This document shows, one piece after another, positions 25,401-32,179 of a DNA stretch of 35,190 bases. Made by a program: the position numbers and the translations under genes. Origin of the DNA: Synergistaceae bacterium (GTDB taxonomy: Bacteria > Synergistota > Synergistia > Synergistales > Synergistaceae). Positions within the stretch are counted from its first letter, which is position 1; each line of letters starts with the position of its first letter. Location: positions 1-35,190 of the forward strand of contig JAISFV010000009.1 of assembly GCA_031263445.1 (NCBI GenBank), written 5' to 3'. The notes under the pieces were generated by a model. It saw nothing but the letters and a program-made list of their open reading frames with translations, did not search any database and was not told where the DNA came from.

Positions 25401-27278
25401 ATGTTGACGGATATCGGGCAGGACGGCGCCGTGATGGTGAACGACGCGCGGGCCACTTCTGGAGAAGGCCCGCTTCCGGGCTACAACGACTGGGCGAAAA
25501 ATCTTCCGGACAGCGGCGGAAAAGGGGAACAGGATCCGATGTTCTACGTGCAGACGAACGACGGCCTGCTCCGCCTCATCGGGCCTACGTCACGCGACAA
25601 CGGCAGGGAGATAATGGCCATACTCCCTCCGCCGTCAATGATCCCGTCGCGCCTGGCCGCGCTGAAGACGAAAGCGGAAGCGGACGTACGGCGGTGGCTT
25701 GACGTACCTGGCCCCGAGAGCATGGGCGGCTACAGGTCGTACCCGGCGTTTACGCTGGACGGCTCGCTCCAGACGCGGAATTTCTACCTCGAACATGAGG
25801 ACATCGGAAAATATCAGTGGGGCAAATATTTGCTCGGCGCTCTCGGGCGCGGGGGGAAGGGGCTGTATATGCTCGACGTGAGCGATCATGACCTGCCAAA
25901 GCTGATGTGGTACAGAGAGGCGGTCAGCAGAGATACGCTCGTCCGTTCGGATGGCGGCACATCCTACGTATACGGTGAAAGCGATCTGAGTCACGCCAAT
26001 TTAACGGCGGAAACGGCCTATCTCAAACTCGGATTCAACAGCCCCCGCCCTGGAATGGGAGTCGCCCGTATGAAAGACAGCGATAGTGAAAATACTGATA
26101 AAAAAGGCATGAGGAACTTCATAGCGCTCGCCGGCGGCGCTATGTCAGACGTGCCGCCCGACCTGACGAAAAACGGCGATGAAGGCGCGACGCTCCTGAT
26201 GATAGACCCTCAGGACGGTTCGCTCCTCGGGGCGTTCGACGGAACCTCCCTGGACTTGAACTTGAACTGGAGAGTGTCGCTATCCAATCAGGGCCTCGCC
26301 CCGGCTATGGGCATGATGGTCTCGGAACCGGCTCTCTACCGCTCAAAGGAAAGCCCATATATGACAGGCGGAGTCATCGCCGCCGACAACAGGGGGAGTA
26401 TATTCCGCGCCGACCTGGAGGACAGGGAGTCTAATTCGCCGCTTGATCCGGACGAATGGCGCATAGCTACCATCGCTACGTTGCAGACGGACTCTGAAAA
26501 GGGAACCGGCGGCAAGAGCTACGCCATACCCCATGGCGTCGTCGTCGGGATGGAGAATGGCACGGACAACATGTGGATCGCCGGCGGCACCGCCGATGTC
26601 AAGGTCAGGAAAAACGCCGGGTCAGACGACTTGGAAGGCGTGCTCGAGAACGACAAACAGATGATATTCTCCTTCATGACTGGCCCCTCTCAGACGAGAC
26701 TGCACACGAGGGATGATTTCCAGTTGCTCGACCAGGACGATCCAGACAACATATTCTCGCCGGACGGCGGGAAATCTGGCTGGTATTTCACGCTTGATGA
26801 ACCGCAGGGTAGTTTCAGGGAGTACGTGTCGGTGAAGCCGATTTTAATAAACGGGACGCTCTACGTCGTGACATTTTTACAGAAGGCGATAAAAACTGAA
26901 GATTCCTCGCTCTGCGTAGTCGATATTACCAGGCAGCTTGACGGGGAGAGCCGGCTCTATGCCGTCGACATCCGCACCGGAAGGCCGACGCTATGGAAAG
27001 ACGAGAACGGAAATGCCACAAAATACCTGCGGTTCGAGCATATCCGTATAGTAAGCCTTACGGTGTCCGCGAGAGGCGGCAAGGGTAAACCCATCTTTAC
27101 TTTCGAAATTCTCGATAAAAAGAAACATAACCTTGCGGAAATAATGAAACAAAATGGAGGTATAAAGCCATTCGATCGAGACGGAGACGGAGAGCCAGAT
27201 GGAGGTATAACCCCTACACCGTTAAACCCGTCAGTCTCTCCGAGTGGGACTATCGTCAATTACTGGCTGACAAAGTGA
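22455..27278 (+). CDS. PilY1-like type IV pilus tip/adhesin protein
   Basis: A 1,607-residue secreted protein. A signal peptide ends at AWA (residue 39). A von Willebrand A-like start follows (ANVLFMIDASAAMQF, 78-91), in which the third MIDAS position is Ala (88) instead of Ser. The C-terminal third (about 1025-1540) is the PilY1 beta-propeller: DPMFYVQTNDGLLRL, LGRGGKGLYMLDVSDH and MGMMVSEPALYRSK are its repeated blades. Near the end (about 1574-1584) DRDGDGEPDGG resembles a calcium-binding loop. PilY1 proteins sit at pilus tips and act in adhesion, pilus dynamics and surface sensing. The ATG at 22455 follows AAAGGAG by eight bases. A strong terminator follows, so the gene is probably transcribed alone. 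The middle third is unassigned. Confidence 0.85.
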   Translation: MISDSAKKRDFWRRFIAALILALFMTQSSLPYGAGIAWAEPVAVSDSGLSLPATLKSEVALGAEDLLGVGAETMVDANVLFMIDASAAMQFQPKGVMPSVVLANSPTWRNSGRPGANWPATYENYGYTVDNVIAMMRNATFGIGAMPVSWKNQNLRAERNIYGQDLDTSNNYVKHSSNIAEDLAANAQHYYAPFRTSAASGTVRDGYRWQVTPLEVWRNGSTASHVGTTHYNLTASERGTSTTAFTYRGNASLTGTSNAYPYALIFKDPSYWVTGLPASRLNSDGTAKDLGDLVPNDSKMYITKLVLWGLLEDRDLWAKMRFGLATTYLPTTNDSRFTDTDDHTGLNDRFDFNGMYKVWPWGSNIWTSKRFTYYGSVAWPTSGWPSDSNLDYRKRFVNGALTQAITGNVRGYNALDAQYYPMWSHQTVDPLYTSITGGTSEKRIMQNVYKMLHRGSLLVPIRGYDESWTFSGRTSIKHVDRVRQWINGFADLSHGASTTTSPAPIDNAGRKAQWHYYRDPEIGVAGVFILPHAIYPDPRPLYGMDRSKYLDNIYTNGQSSTADGVETAVWYSHRTNNTDYRYDRFASSTELENDEQETKSRFNGGSGEAAGSVIDFFSPPVNKYSSLSPYSYPIRSTCEPNWLIVVTTGQELKPLSKNVVEDDEDGKVTLNASGSYIYTTAQAIKNLYDATNKANKSNASFVSNNDNPLRGNKIYTYYRGVSMWERNRSGDLTKSVPETVDLDEPIRTLVIGIVPEVNDTSLSAVERRDVEEMHINLAKMAAAGQGGNPDDIKTYADAENAQYPAFTASDPAGLMAAIKMAFTKINDSTVKQPGSGTLPQSEALDDLGDGASDMYSYQYRIMNSNQWEAQLMRDVVSTDAQGDVRLDHKWTIGEEGDPGHKIVPSSGKRNVRFWNGSSLVKLEDNVTLFGNQTHIKIGDIYPPSGSGFTAEWPPERAFADWLWGIDYAYSKGMSGMSYARSHMLTDIGQDGAVMVNDARATSGEGPLPGYNDWAKNLPDSGGKGEQDPMFYVQTNDGLLRLIGPTSRDNGREIMAILPPPSMIPSRLAALKTKAEADVRRWLDVPGPESMGGYRSYPAFTLDGSLQTRNFYLEHEDIGKYQWGKYLLGALGRGGKGLYMLDVSDHDLPKLMWYREAVSRDTLVRSDGGTSYVYGESDLSHANLTAETAYLKLGFNSPRPGMGVARMKDSDSENTDKKGMRNFIALAGGAMSDVPPDLTKNGDEGATLLMIDPQDGSLLGAFDGTSLDLNLNWRVSLSNQGLAPAMGMMVSEPALYRSKESPYMTGGVIAADNRGSIFRADLEDRESNSPLDPDEWRIATIATLQTDSEKGTGGKSYAIPHGVVVGMENGTDNMWIAGGTADVKVRKNAGSDDLEGVLENDKQMIFSFMTGPSQTRLHTRDDFQLLDQDDPDNIFSPDGGKSGWYFTLDEPQGSFREYVSVKPILINGTLYVVTFLQKAIKTEDSSLCVVDITRQLDGESRLYAVDIRTGRPTLWKDENGNATKYLRFEHIRIVSLTVSARGGKGKPIFTFEILDKKKHNLAEIMKQNGGIKPFDRDGDGEPDGGITPTPLNPSVSPSGTIVNYWLTK

Positions 27279-27291
27279 GATAAAATAAGAG

Positions 27292-27330
27292 AAAGCCAGG
27301 TGTCCCTGACGCAGGGCGCCTGGCTTTTTT
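27292..27330 (+). terminator. Rho-independent terminator of the PilY1-like gene
   Basis: AAAGCCAGG and CCTGGCTTT arms close over an inner CCCTG/CAGGG stem, followed by a run of six T. It begins 14 bases after the stop codon. This is a textbook terminator and separates the PilY1-like transcript from the FecR-domain gene. Confidence 0.92.
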
Positions 27331-27363
27331 AATGGCGTATGTGTGCCAAACGGCCGTTTTCAT

Positions 27364-27393
27364 TTGATCTGCGATTCCTTTATTTGCTATAAT
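27364..27393 (+). promoter_or_regulatory. Promoter of the FecR-domain gene
   Basis: TTGATC (27364-27369) and TATAAT (27388-27393) are 18 bases apart, and TGC before TATAAT makes it an extended -10. The start codon at 27431 would have a leader of about 30 bases. This is the best-matched promoter in the window. Confidence 0.65.
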
Positions 27394-27430
27394 GCCCGTA
27401 ACGTGCCGTTCCGGGAGGGATGAGGCTGAG

Positions 27431-28093
27431 ATGTTCACAAGAAAGCGCATGAAGTTGTTTACGGCTATTTTCCTGTCACTTTATCTGCTCGGCGGATTTG
27501 CCGGGCCAAGTATGTTTCCGCGTCCTGGCGCCGCGGAGTGCGCGCCGTTTGACGGCGGGTACGTCCCTTCCGTTATGGCGACCGTCGAAAAGATAAAGCC
27601 GTCGGCCTGGGTAATGAGAGGCGGCAAGCGGTTTGAGCTCAGCGCCGGATCCGGGATCCGGGCGTTTGACTCTGTCCTGACCGGAGACGGCGGCGCCGTC
27701 ACGCTGAAGTTCATCGACGGCACCACTGTCGACCTTTCGCCGTACAGCGAGCTTTCTATACTGGATGTCACGCACACGCCGAAAGCGTCCCGGTTCTCCG
27801 TCTCCCTGGCGATGGGCGGCGCGCTGGTACATACCGGCGGAATCGGGCTCAGAAACGCCGAGGGTGTCAGCATCGCCACGCCAAAGGGCTTCGTCAGGGC
27901 GAGTGACGCCGTCGTGTGGGTCGGGGTGGGCGGCGGCGAGGAGATCGTGAGGATCGAGGACATGACGGAGGGGCAGCGTGTCTCGGTCTACAACTCCGTC
28001 ACGTCGGAAATCCTCGTCACAACGTCGCCGAGGTATGGGATCATGACGGACTCGGAAAACGTGATGCGCACTGTGGAGCTTGCGCCGCGATGA
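27431..28093 (+). CDS. Exported FecR-domain protein
   Basis: A 220-residue protein with a signal peptide (MKLFTAIFLSLYLLGGFAG, about residues 7-25) and one FecR domain. The domain starts IKPSAWVMRGGKRFELSAGSG and continues with IRAFDSVLTGDGGAVTLKF, VDLSPYSELSIL and VSIATPKGFVRASDAVVWV, a typical periplasmic FecR beta fold. No transmembrane sigma-regulator segment is present, so it is not a classical FecR anti-sigma factor but a stand-alone secreted FecR-domain protein. The ATG has GAGG five bases upstream. It lies between the PilY1-like and pilin genes, so a role in pilus or surface display is possible but unproven. Its 3' end abuts a hicB remnant. Confidence 0.85.
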   Translation: MFTRKRMKLFTAIFLSLYLLGGFAGPSMFPRPGAAECAPFDGGYVPSVMATVEKIKPSAWVMRGGKRFELSAGSGIRAFDSVLTGDGGAVTLKFIDGTTVDLSPYSELSILDVTHTPKASRFSVSLAMGGALVHTGGIGLRNAEGVSIATPKGFVRASDAVVWVGVGGGEEIVRIEDMTEGQRVSVYNSVTSEILVTTSPRYGIMTDSENVMRTVELAPR

Positions 28094-28289
28094 TCTGACG
28101 CCTGATGACTTATCCGGATTTGCGTCACTGGTTTATGTCGATCTTGGCGCCATGCCCCCGGCGCATGAAGAGAAGCCCGTCAAAAAAACGCTTACGATCC
28201 CTTCATGGCTCAACGTCGCGGCGGAGCGCAAAAAAATAAACTTCTCGGCGACGTTGAAAGACGCGCTTATCGAAAAACTTACGAATTAA
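28080..28289 (+). pseudogene. HicB-family antitoxin remnant (C-terminal part)
   Basis: The frame open from about 28065 to a TAA at 28289 encodes the end of a HicB antitoxin. DLSGFASLVYVDLG corresponds to the family's GQFVSLLVLDMD-like segment, and KKTLTIPSWLNVAAERKKIN with FSATLKDAL is the conserved DNA-binding tail (usual form KTLTIPAWLN..AE...NFSQVLQEAL). The 60-70-residue N-terminal domain that neutralises HicA is missing: its place is taken by the end of the FecR-domain gene, which overlaps by 14 bases. No hicA is present. The only starts are a TTG at 28080 and a late ATG, neither with a good ribosome-binding site. It is most likely a relic; a short expressed DNA-binding peptide is possible. 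Confidence 0.65.
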
Positions 28290-28327
28290 AGAAGGACTGG
28301 CTTATCGTCAAAGGCTTTGCAATAAAC

Positions 28328-28406
28328 CTGCCTTTTAGCCGCTCCGCGCGGCAGCTCAGGCCTAGCTAAAGATAGGTCTTTAGGCTCTTTGATCTGGGAC
28401 GATGAT
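28328..28406 (+). other. Structured leader upstream of the first pilin gene
   Basis: The 190 bases between the hicB remnant and the pilin gene hold two structured parts. CTGCC (28328-28332) can pair with GGCAG (28349-28353), or GCCGC can pair with GCGGC inside the same stretch, but not both. Downstream, GCCT-AAAGA and TCTTT-AGGC arms (about 28362-28386) form a bulged hairpin. I could not match it to the c-di-GMP riboswitch classes I know. It may be a terminator or an unassigned RNA. Confidence 0.35.
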
Positions 28407-28479
28407 ATCGTAAAATATGAAACGCTATGGCGGTTGAGCTTCATGGACTGCAAAACTCCGGAGGAAGGGTGTTGGCGCG

Positions 28480-28992
28480 ATGCGCGGTATGAAAAGGGCG
28501 GCGTTCTCTCTCGTAGAACTCATGCTCGTGGTGGTGATCATGGGCATTGTGGGCGCTTTGATCCTCCTCAATATGTCTACGTCCGAAAGGATCGACGCGC
28601 AGGCGGAGGCCAGGCGGTATGTCCGTTCCGTGTACAGCGTCCGGGGCGCGTGGATCGCGTATATGGCTGACAGACACGTTTTCCTGGGCGTGCCTGGCGC
28701 GTCGGATATGGGCGCAGTCCTTAAGAGCCTGGATCTTTACGCCGACCGTGCCGGCTTGGCGGATGACGTGAAACGCTACGGCAGTCTAATGATAGAGACC
28801 GTCCCGGTGAATGCGTATTACTCGCACATATTCCTAGGGTTTGACGGTACCGGCGACTTCGGCGGCAAAACCCCTGGTGACACGATTGCCATACTTAACG
28901 GCGAGTTTGGCGCCGGTTATCGCCTCACAAGCGTAGACGCCAGCATCATAGACAGCGTGAAGAATAACAACCTTATGCTGAGGGTATGGTGA
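28480..28992 (+). CDS. Type IV pilin-like protein (Ala at -1)
   Basis: A 170-residue prepilin. The leader is eight residues, and cleavage would fall between A8 and F9 in KRAA/FSLVELMLVVVIMG, with the usual Glu at +5 (E13). The helix that follows (about 9-30) is a normal pilin spine. Ala instead of Gly before the cut is unusual. The rest is a small globular domain with no recognised family and no disulfide pair. Because it is followed by a terminator, it is transcribed apart from the three downstream pilins. It could be the main pilin or a minor one. Confidence 0.88.
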   Translation: MRGMKRAAFSLVELMLVVVIMGIVGALILLNMSTSERIDAQAEARRYVRSVYSVRGAWIAYMADRHVFLGVPGASDMGAVLKSLDLYADRAGLADDVKRYGSLMIETVPVNAYYSHIFLGFDGTGDFGGKTPGDTIAILNGEFGAGYRLTSVDASIIDSVKNNNLMLRVW

Positions 28993-29030
28993 CCTGTCGG
29001 CACAGCCGCGCCCGTAGATTTTGACGTGTC

Positions 29031-29067
29031 CAGGCCGCTCTCCTCCCGGGGGCGGCCTTGCCTTTTA
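29031..29067 (+). terminator. Rho-independent terminator after the first pilin
   Basis: AGGCCGC (29032-29038) pairs with GCGGCCT (29052-29058), with more GC pairing in the loop and a CTTTTA tail. It lies about 40 bases after the pilin stop codon. Confidence 0.7.
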
Positions 29068-29116
29068 TAGGGTGCCTGGCGTAGCGTAAATTCGCCTTCT
29101 CGGGACTTTTGTCTCA

Positions 29117-29145
29117 TTGCAAAAAGGTATATGATGCTATAAAAT
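29117..29145 (+). promoter_or_regulatory. Promoter of the minor-pilin operon
   Basis: TTGCAA (29117-29122) and TAAAAT (29140-29145) are exactly 17 bases apart. The start codon at 29217 gives a leader of about 65 bases. It lies after the terminator of the preceding pilin, so the next four genes have their own transcript. Confidence 0.55.
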
Positions 29146-29216
29146 TAGTCCGATAGGCTTCAGGGGTATTTTGTTTTTGACTTTATTATGACATTTACGC
29201 GAGGTTGTGCTTTGAG

Positions 29217-29636
29217 ATGACGGTTTCAATGCCCTGGAAAAGGAGAAGAGGTGCGTCGCTGGCCGAAATGGTCGTGGCACTGTACGTGCTTGGGATAGTG
29301 CTCCTTGGCATGATGGCAGGCATCGTGATCACCCAGGGGACTATGCTCTACAAGGAGCGCGAGCGCGCGACAGAGATAGCGTTGCGCACGCTGGAGAGGC
29401 AGGAAGCTCTTCCGTTCCGTGTCCTTTCAGCGGACGAGAGGACGATTAATGAGGGCATGTACACGATAACCATCGCCGAGCCCGTGTTCAACAAGGCCAT
29501 AGTCGCTTCGGCGGACTCCGTCGATATAAGAGTGACTGTTGAGTGGAACAAGGGCGTGCTCGGGGGGCGCAGCATACAGATGAACAGGGAGGTGAGCGCC
29601 AGTGGCTGGCAGAGCGTCGGCGAAATTCCAGATTAG
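29217..29636 (+). CDS. Minor prepilin, PilV/GspI-like
   Basis: A 139-residue prepilin-like protein. The leader MTVSMPWKRRRG is cut after G12, and the spine helix starts ASLAEMVVALYVLGIVLLGMM with Glu at +5 (E17). Small size and a short beta region suggest a PilV or GspI type of minor pilin. The ATG at 29217 has GAGG 12 bases upstream; an upstream TTG and a downstream ATG (29229) are alternatives that do not change the mature protein. It overlaps the next gene by 35 bases, which indicates translational coupling. Confidence 0.82.
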   Translation: MTVSMPWKRRRGASLAEMVVALYVLGIVLLGMMAGIVITQGTMLYKERERATEIALRTLERQEALPFRVLSADERTINEGMYTITIAEPVFNKAIVASADSVDIRVTVEWNKGVLGGRSIQMNREVSASGWQSVGEIPD

Positions 29637-30756
29637 CGTCCGCCGGGCAGGCGGTTTTTCTCTTATAGAGGTGCTGATCGTGGTGCTGATAATGGGCATC
29701 GTGCTCGGCGTTACCGGTTCGCTCTTGGGCGGCTTTTACAGCATGTTCCAGGCGTCCGAGGATCAGAGTTCGGCGCGGATGCGCGCCCAGGCAGTATTCA
29801 ACATCCTGTCGGTGCCGATACAGGGCGCCGGGATAGGCATACCGTCGAACGACATCGGATCTGCCTTCACGTTCGGTGCGGTCAGCTTTGGCATGAGGGG
29901 CTGGCGTACCCCTCTCAGCATCTCCCGCGACGTCCCGGGTGCCACGGAGGGCAATCAGTTGCGCGTCATCTACGGAGTCCCCGCCGGCCTCAAGTACGTC
30001 GGAAAGGAGATTAAAGGGGGAACGCAAACCGATATAGCGCCTGACAATGAAGACCCTCCCCAGCGAGTGAGCTTCACAAGGCAGATAGGGAACAAGCAGT
30101 TTTCGTCCACGACCGGCGCATCGAAAATTGACCCGTATGACATAACTTGGGTTGGCGGCTCTAATGGCGCGACGTCCGCACTCCTTGCTTTCCCTGGCAC
30201 TGACATGATGTCTGTCATGGTGACCGATGGGTATCCGGCCTCGCAGTCCGGTGACGCTGTACGCGAGGTGGAATTCGAGACCCGGCGATTGTATTATGAG
30301 CCGCCCCTATTGAATAATGAGACGGATGAAGACCGACCAGGCTTTCGTTCCAGAAACGCGAACACGATAAGGACAAACCACGATATCTTCCTCATGCGCG
30401 GCGGCTGGGCATACGTCGACGTCATCGGGCGCGAGAGCACGTTCTGCTTCCTCAATATTTACGACAACGATACATTCGATGGCGTTACGGTGCCCCCGTC
30501 CGCAACGGACCCTGCTTTTTCAGGTTTCATGATCGAGGGCATCGCGGGGATATGGTTTGACACGGAGACGGGAGCCGACATGTGGAGGTTCGTCCGCGTG
30601 GAGGTCCTGGCCGAGGGGGATACTATGGACGAGGGCAGAGACGCGTCCAGGGCGGCGTTGGAGGGCAAGTGGGGTCCGCGCGGCGTCACGCTCAGGCCGG
30701 GCGTGTTTTACGAGGAGTTCTCCAGGGTATTCAGGCCGCGCAACCTCCAGCGGTAG
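29602..30756 (+). CDS. Minor prepilin, PilW/GspJ-like
   Basis: A 384-residue prepilin with the most canonical signature of the set: RRAGG/FSLIEVLIVVLIMG, cut after G18 with Glu at +5 (E23). The large C-terminal domain contains SPRD-type features of PilW/GspJ (a long beta-rich region with a late WFDTETGADMWRFVRVEVL). The start is GTG at 29602, chosen for GGAGG nine bases upstream; it lies inside the end of the preceding minor-pilin gene. Minor pilins of this type form the tip complex on which PilY1 rests, which fits the PilY1-like gene upstream. Confidence 0.85.
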   Translation: MAGRASAKFQISVRRAGGFSLIEVLIVVLIMGIVLGVTGSLLGGFYSMFQASEDQSSARMRAQAVFNILSVPIQGAGIGIPSNDIGSAFTFGAVSFGMRGWRTPLSISRDVPGATEGNQLRVIYGVPAGLKYVGKEIKGGTQTDIAPDNEDPPQRVSFTRQIGNKQFSSTTGASKIDPYDITWVGGSNGATSALLAFPGTDMMSVMVTDGYPASQSGDAVREVEFETRRLYYEPPLLNNETDEDRPGFRSRNANTIRTNHDIFLMRGGWAYVDVIGRESTFCFLNIYDNDTFDGVTVPPSATDPAFSGFMIEGIAGIWFDTETGADMWRFVRVEVLAEGDTMDEGRDASRAALEGKWGPRGVTLRPGVFYEEFSRVFRPRNLQR

Positions 30757-30783
30757 CGCGTGTCCTTTAGGAGTGATGCGGTC

Positions 30784-31470
30784 ATGAAACGGTTTTGTGC
30801 AATCAAATCCGGCAAACGCCGGGCGTTCTCGCTGATAGCCGTATTGGTGATAGCGCTCGCAGGGATGGCGCTCGTGGGCGGCATCCTGTACACGTTCAAC
30901 TCGTTCGCCGGCGCTTCCAGGCAGGTCACGTCCGACTCGTGGGAGTACAATATCCTCCAGGAGGCTGTGGAGCAGGGCAAGACGTATGTAAGGGAAGAGA
31001 TGATCAAGCATGGAAATAACGGTGGCGATGAACCGCTGACATGGAAAGAAAATGACTCAGCTAAGGTTGGCGCCATTGATGACCTGTTGATTCGCTCCCC
31101 AGCTGGAGGTCATTCACAGACAGGGCATTACATTCACAGGACGGTGAACGAAAGAGGCCTCAACGGGACGCTGGATTTGTATATTTACGCCATGGGCTAC
31201 ACCAGCAGTGACGTGGCGCCGACATTATCGCCCGCCGAGAGGGCGTTGCTGCCTCCGATGATGTCACCACTCCCCCCCAATGGAGGCGGAGGCGGGAGTG
31301 GTGGTGTATTGACTGCAACCCCATTAGGAACTAATTCTGATGAAGATGAGGAACCTGATGAGTACAAACTAGATATCGCGGCTTACCTCATACGCGCGGT
31401 ATTCGTCGACGCCGATACCGGCGCTGAGAAATCCATAGAGACTGCGGTCATTCAGAGCATGAGGGAATAG
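30784..31470 (+). CDS. Minor prepilin-like protein lacking Glu at +5 (PilX/GspK-like)
   Basis: A 228-residue protein with the prepilin-like segment GKRRA/FSLIAVLVIALAGMALVGG. The residue before the cut is A14, and the +5 residue is Ala (A19) instead of Glu. In type II secretion, the tip pseudopilin GspK also lacks this Glu, so a tip position is plausible. The C-terminal part has a Pro/Gly-rich linker (MMSPLPPNGGGGGSGG) and an acidic stretch (DEDEEPDEYK). The ATG at 30784 follows AGGAG by ten bases; a GTG at 30760 lacks a site. It starts 27 bases after the PilW-like gene. Confidence 0.75.
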   Translation: MKRFCAIKSGKRRAFSLIAVLVIALAGMALVGGILYTFNSFAGASRQVTSDSWEYNILQEAVEQGKTYVREEMIKHGNNGGDEPLTWKENDSAKVGAIDDLLIRSPAGGHSQTGHYIHRTVNERGLNGTLDLYIYAMGYTSSDVAPTLSPAERALLPPMMSPLPPNGGGGGSGGVLTATPLGTNSDEDEEPDEYKLDIAAYLIRAVFVDADTGAEKSIETAVIQSMRE

Positions 31471-31482
31471 GGGGTGACACAG

Positions 31483-32025
31483 ATGGGCGGGACGCGGACG
31501 CCATTTTACCGCAGGAAGTTTTTCTTTACCCTGTTGCTAGTGTTGCTGACGGGGTTCTTTTTCATGGCCGTGACCAAGGCAGCGAGCGCTTGCGATGACT
31601 GCGACGAGCTTGGCACTGTGGACGCGGACGACGCGTATGACCGTTCACTCCGGCCCGACAGGGATCCAGTGGAGGGGTTCTGGGGCATCTATATCGACTG
31701 GCAGCCGGATCCCGAGTCAGCCAAGTCGTTCAGGATGGCCGTCGTCACGAACACATACGGCCTGTACCCCGAGGCCGACTACGTCGGGGTCGCCACGTGC
31801 AGCCTCCCCGGGTGTGACAGGGGTGAGATCAAGCTGCTGCTCAAAAAGACGGCCAGGGAAAACGAGTTCGAGGGGACGCTGCTCACCAAAAACGGCGGGG
31901 CTGTCGGGAAGGCTTTTCTGGTGGACGCCGACGACGGACGGCCGCTCGCGGCGCTCGACCTGAGGGGGCTCAGATACGAGGGCCGCGTGATGGCCAACTG
32001 GATGCTCCGCATAATCGGCGGCTGA
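31483..32025 (+). CDS. Small exported protein with two Cys pairs, pilus-linked
   Basis: A 180-residue exported protein of unknown function. A signal peptide covers about residues 10-36 (FFFTLLLVLLTGFFFMAV ... AASA). The mature part begins with C37-DD-C40 and has a second pair, C106 and C111 (CSLPGC), which could form two disulfides or bind metal. The rest is a mixed alpha/beta chain with no family I recognise. It has no prepilin motif. The ATG at 31483 has GGGGGTG seven bases upstream. It follows the PilX-like gene by 12 bases and closes the minor-pilin operon, so a role in pilus assembly or folding is likely but inferred from position only. Confidence 0.7.
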   Translation: MGGTRTPFYRRKFFFTLLLVLLTGFFFMAVTKAASACDDCDELGTVDADDAYDRSLRPDRDPVEGFWGIYIDWQPDPESAKSFRMAVVTNTYGLYPEADYVGVATCSLPGCDRGEIKLLLKKTARENEFEGTLLTKNGGAVGKAFLVDADDGRPLAALDLRGLRYEGRVMANWMLRIIGG

Positions 32026-32103
32026 GGCGTCATACCGATTTGTAATCAGCGGCCTTTGGCACTGGCAAACCCGCAGCGCAATATATGTCATTCTGTTACG
32101 CAT

Positions 32104-32138
32104 CCGCCCAAGCGGCTTTTTTATTCGCCCTTGGGCGG
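32104..32138 (+). terminator. Terminator of the pilin operon, overlapping a longer inverted repeat
   Basis: A short hairpin CCGC-CCAA-GCGG is followed by C and six T, as in a terminator. The same left arm also pairs over a longer span, CCGCCCAAG (32104-32112) with CTTGGGCGG (32130-32138), and the right arm of that repeat touches the prfB -10 box. The two folds exclude each other. Confidence 0.5.
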
Positions 32139-32139
32139 T

Positions 32140-32145
32140 TATAAT
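32140..32145 (+). promoter_or_regulatory. -10 box of prfB
   Basis: A perfect TATAAT lies 40 bases before the prfB ATG. No good -35 is visible at the right distance; the region it would occupy is covered by the inverted repeat of the upstream terminator. Confidence 0.4.
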
Positions 32146-32179
32146 ACCGTGGGGTAATTACAAGGAGGGGTTGTTTGAG

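Noticed and set aside
28305-28330. c-di-GMP riboswitch core (GCAAAGCC) on the minus strand upstream of the pilin
   Set aside because: Wrong strand for the pilin gene, and the rest of the consensus is missing; chance match.
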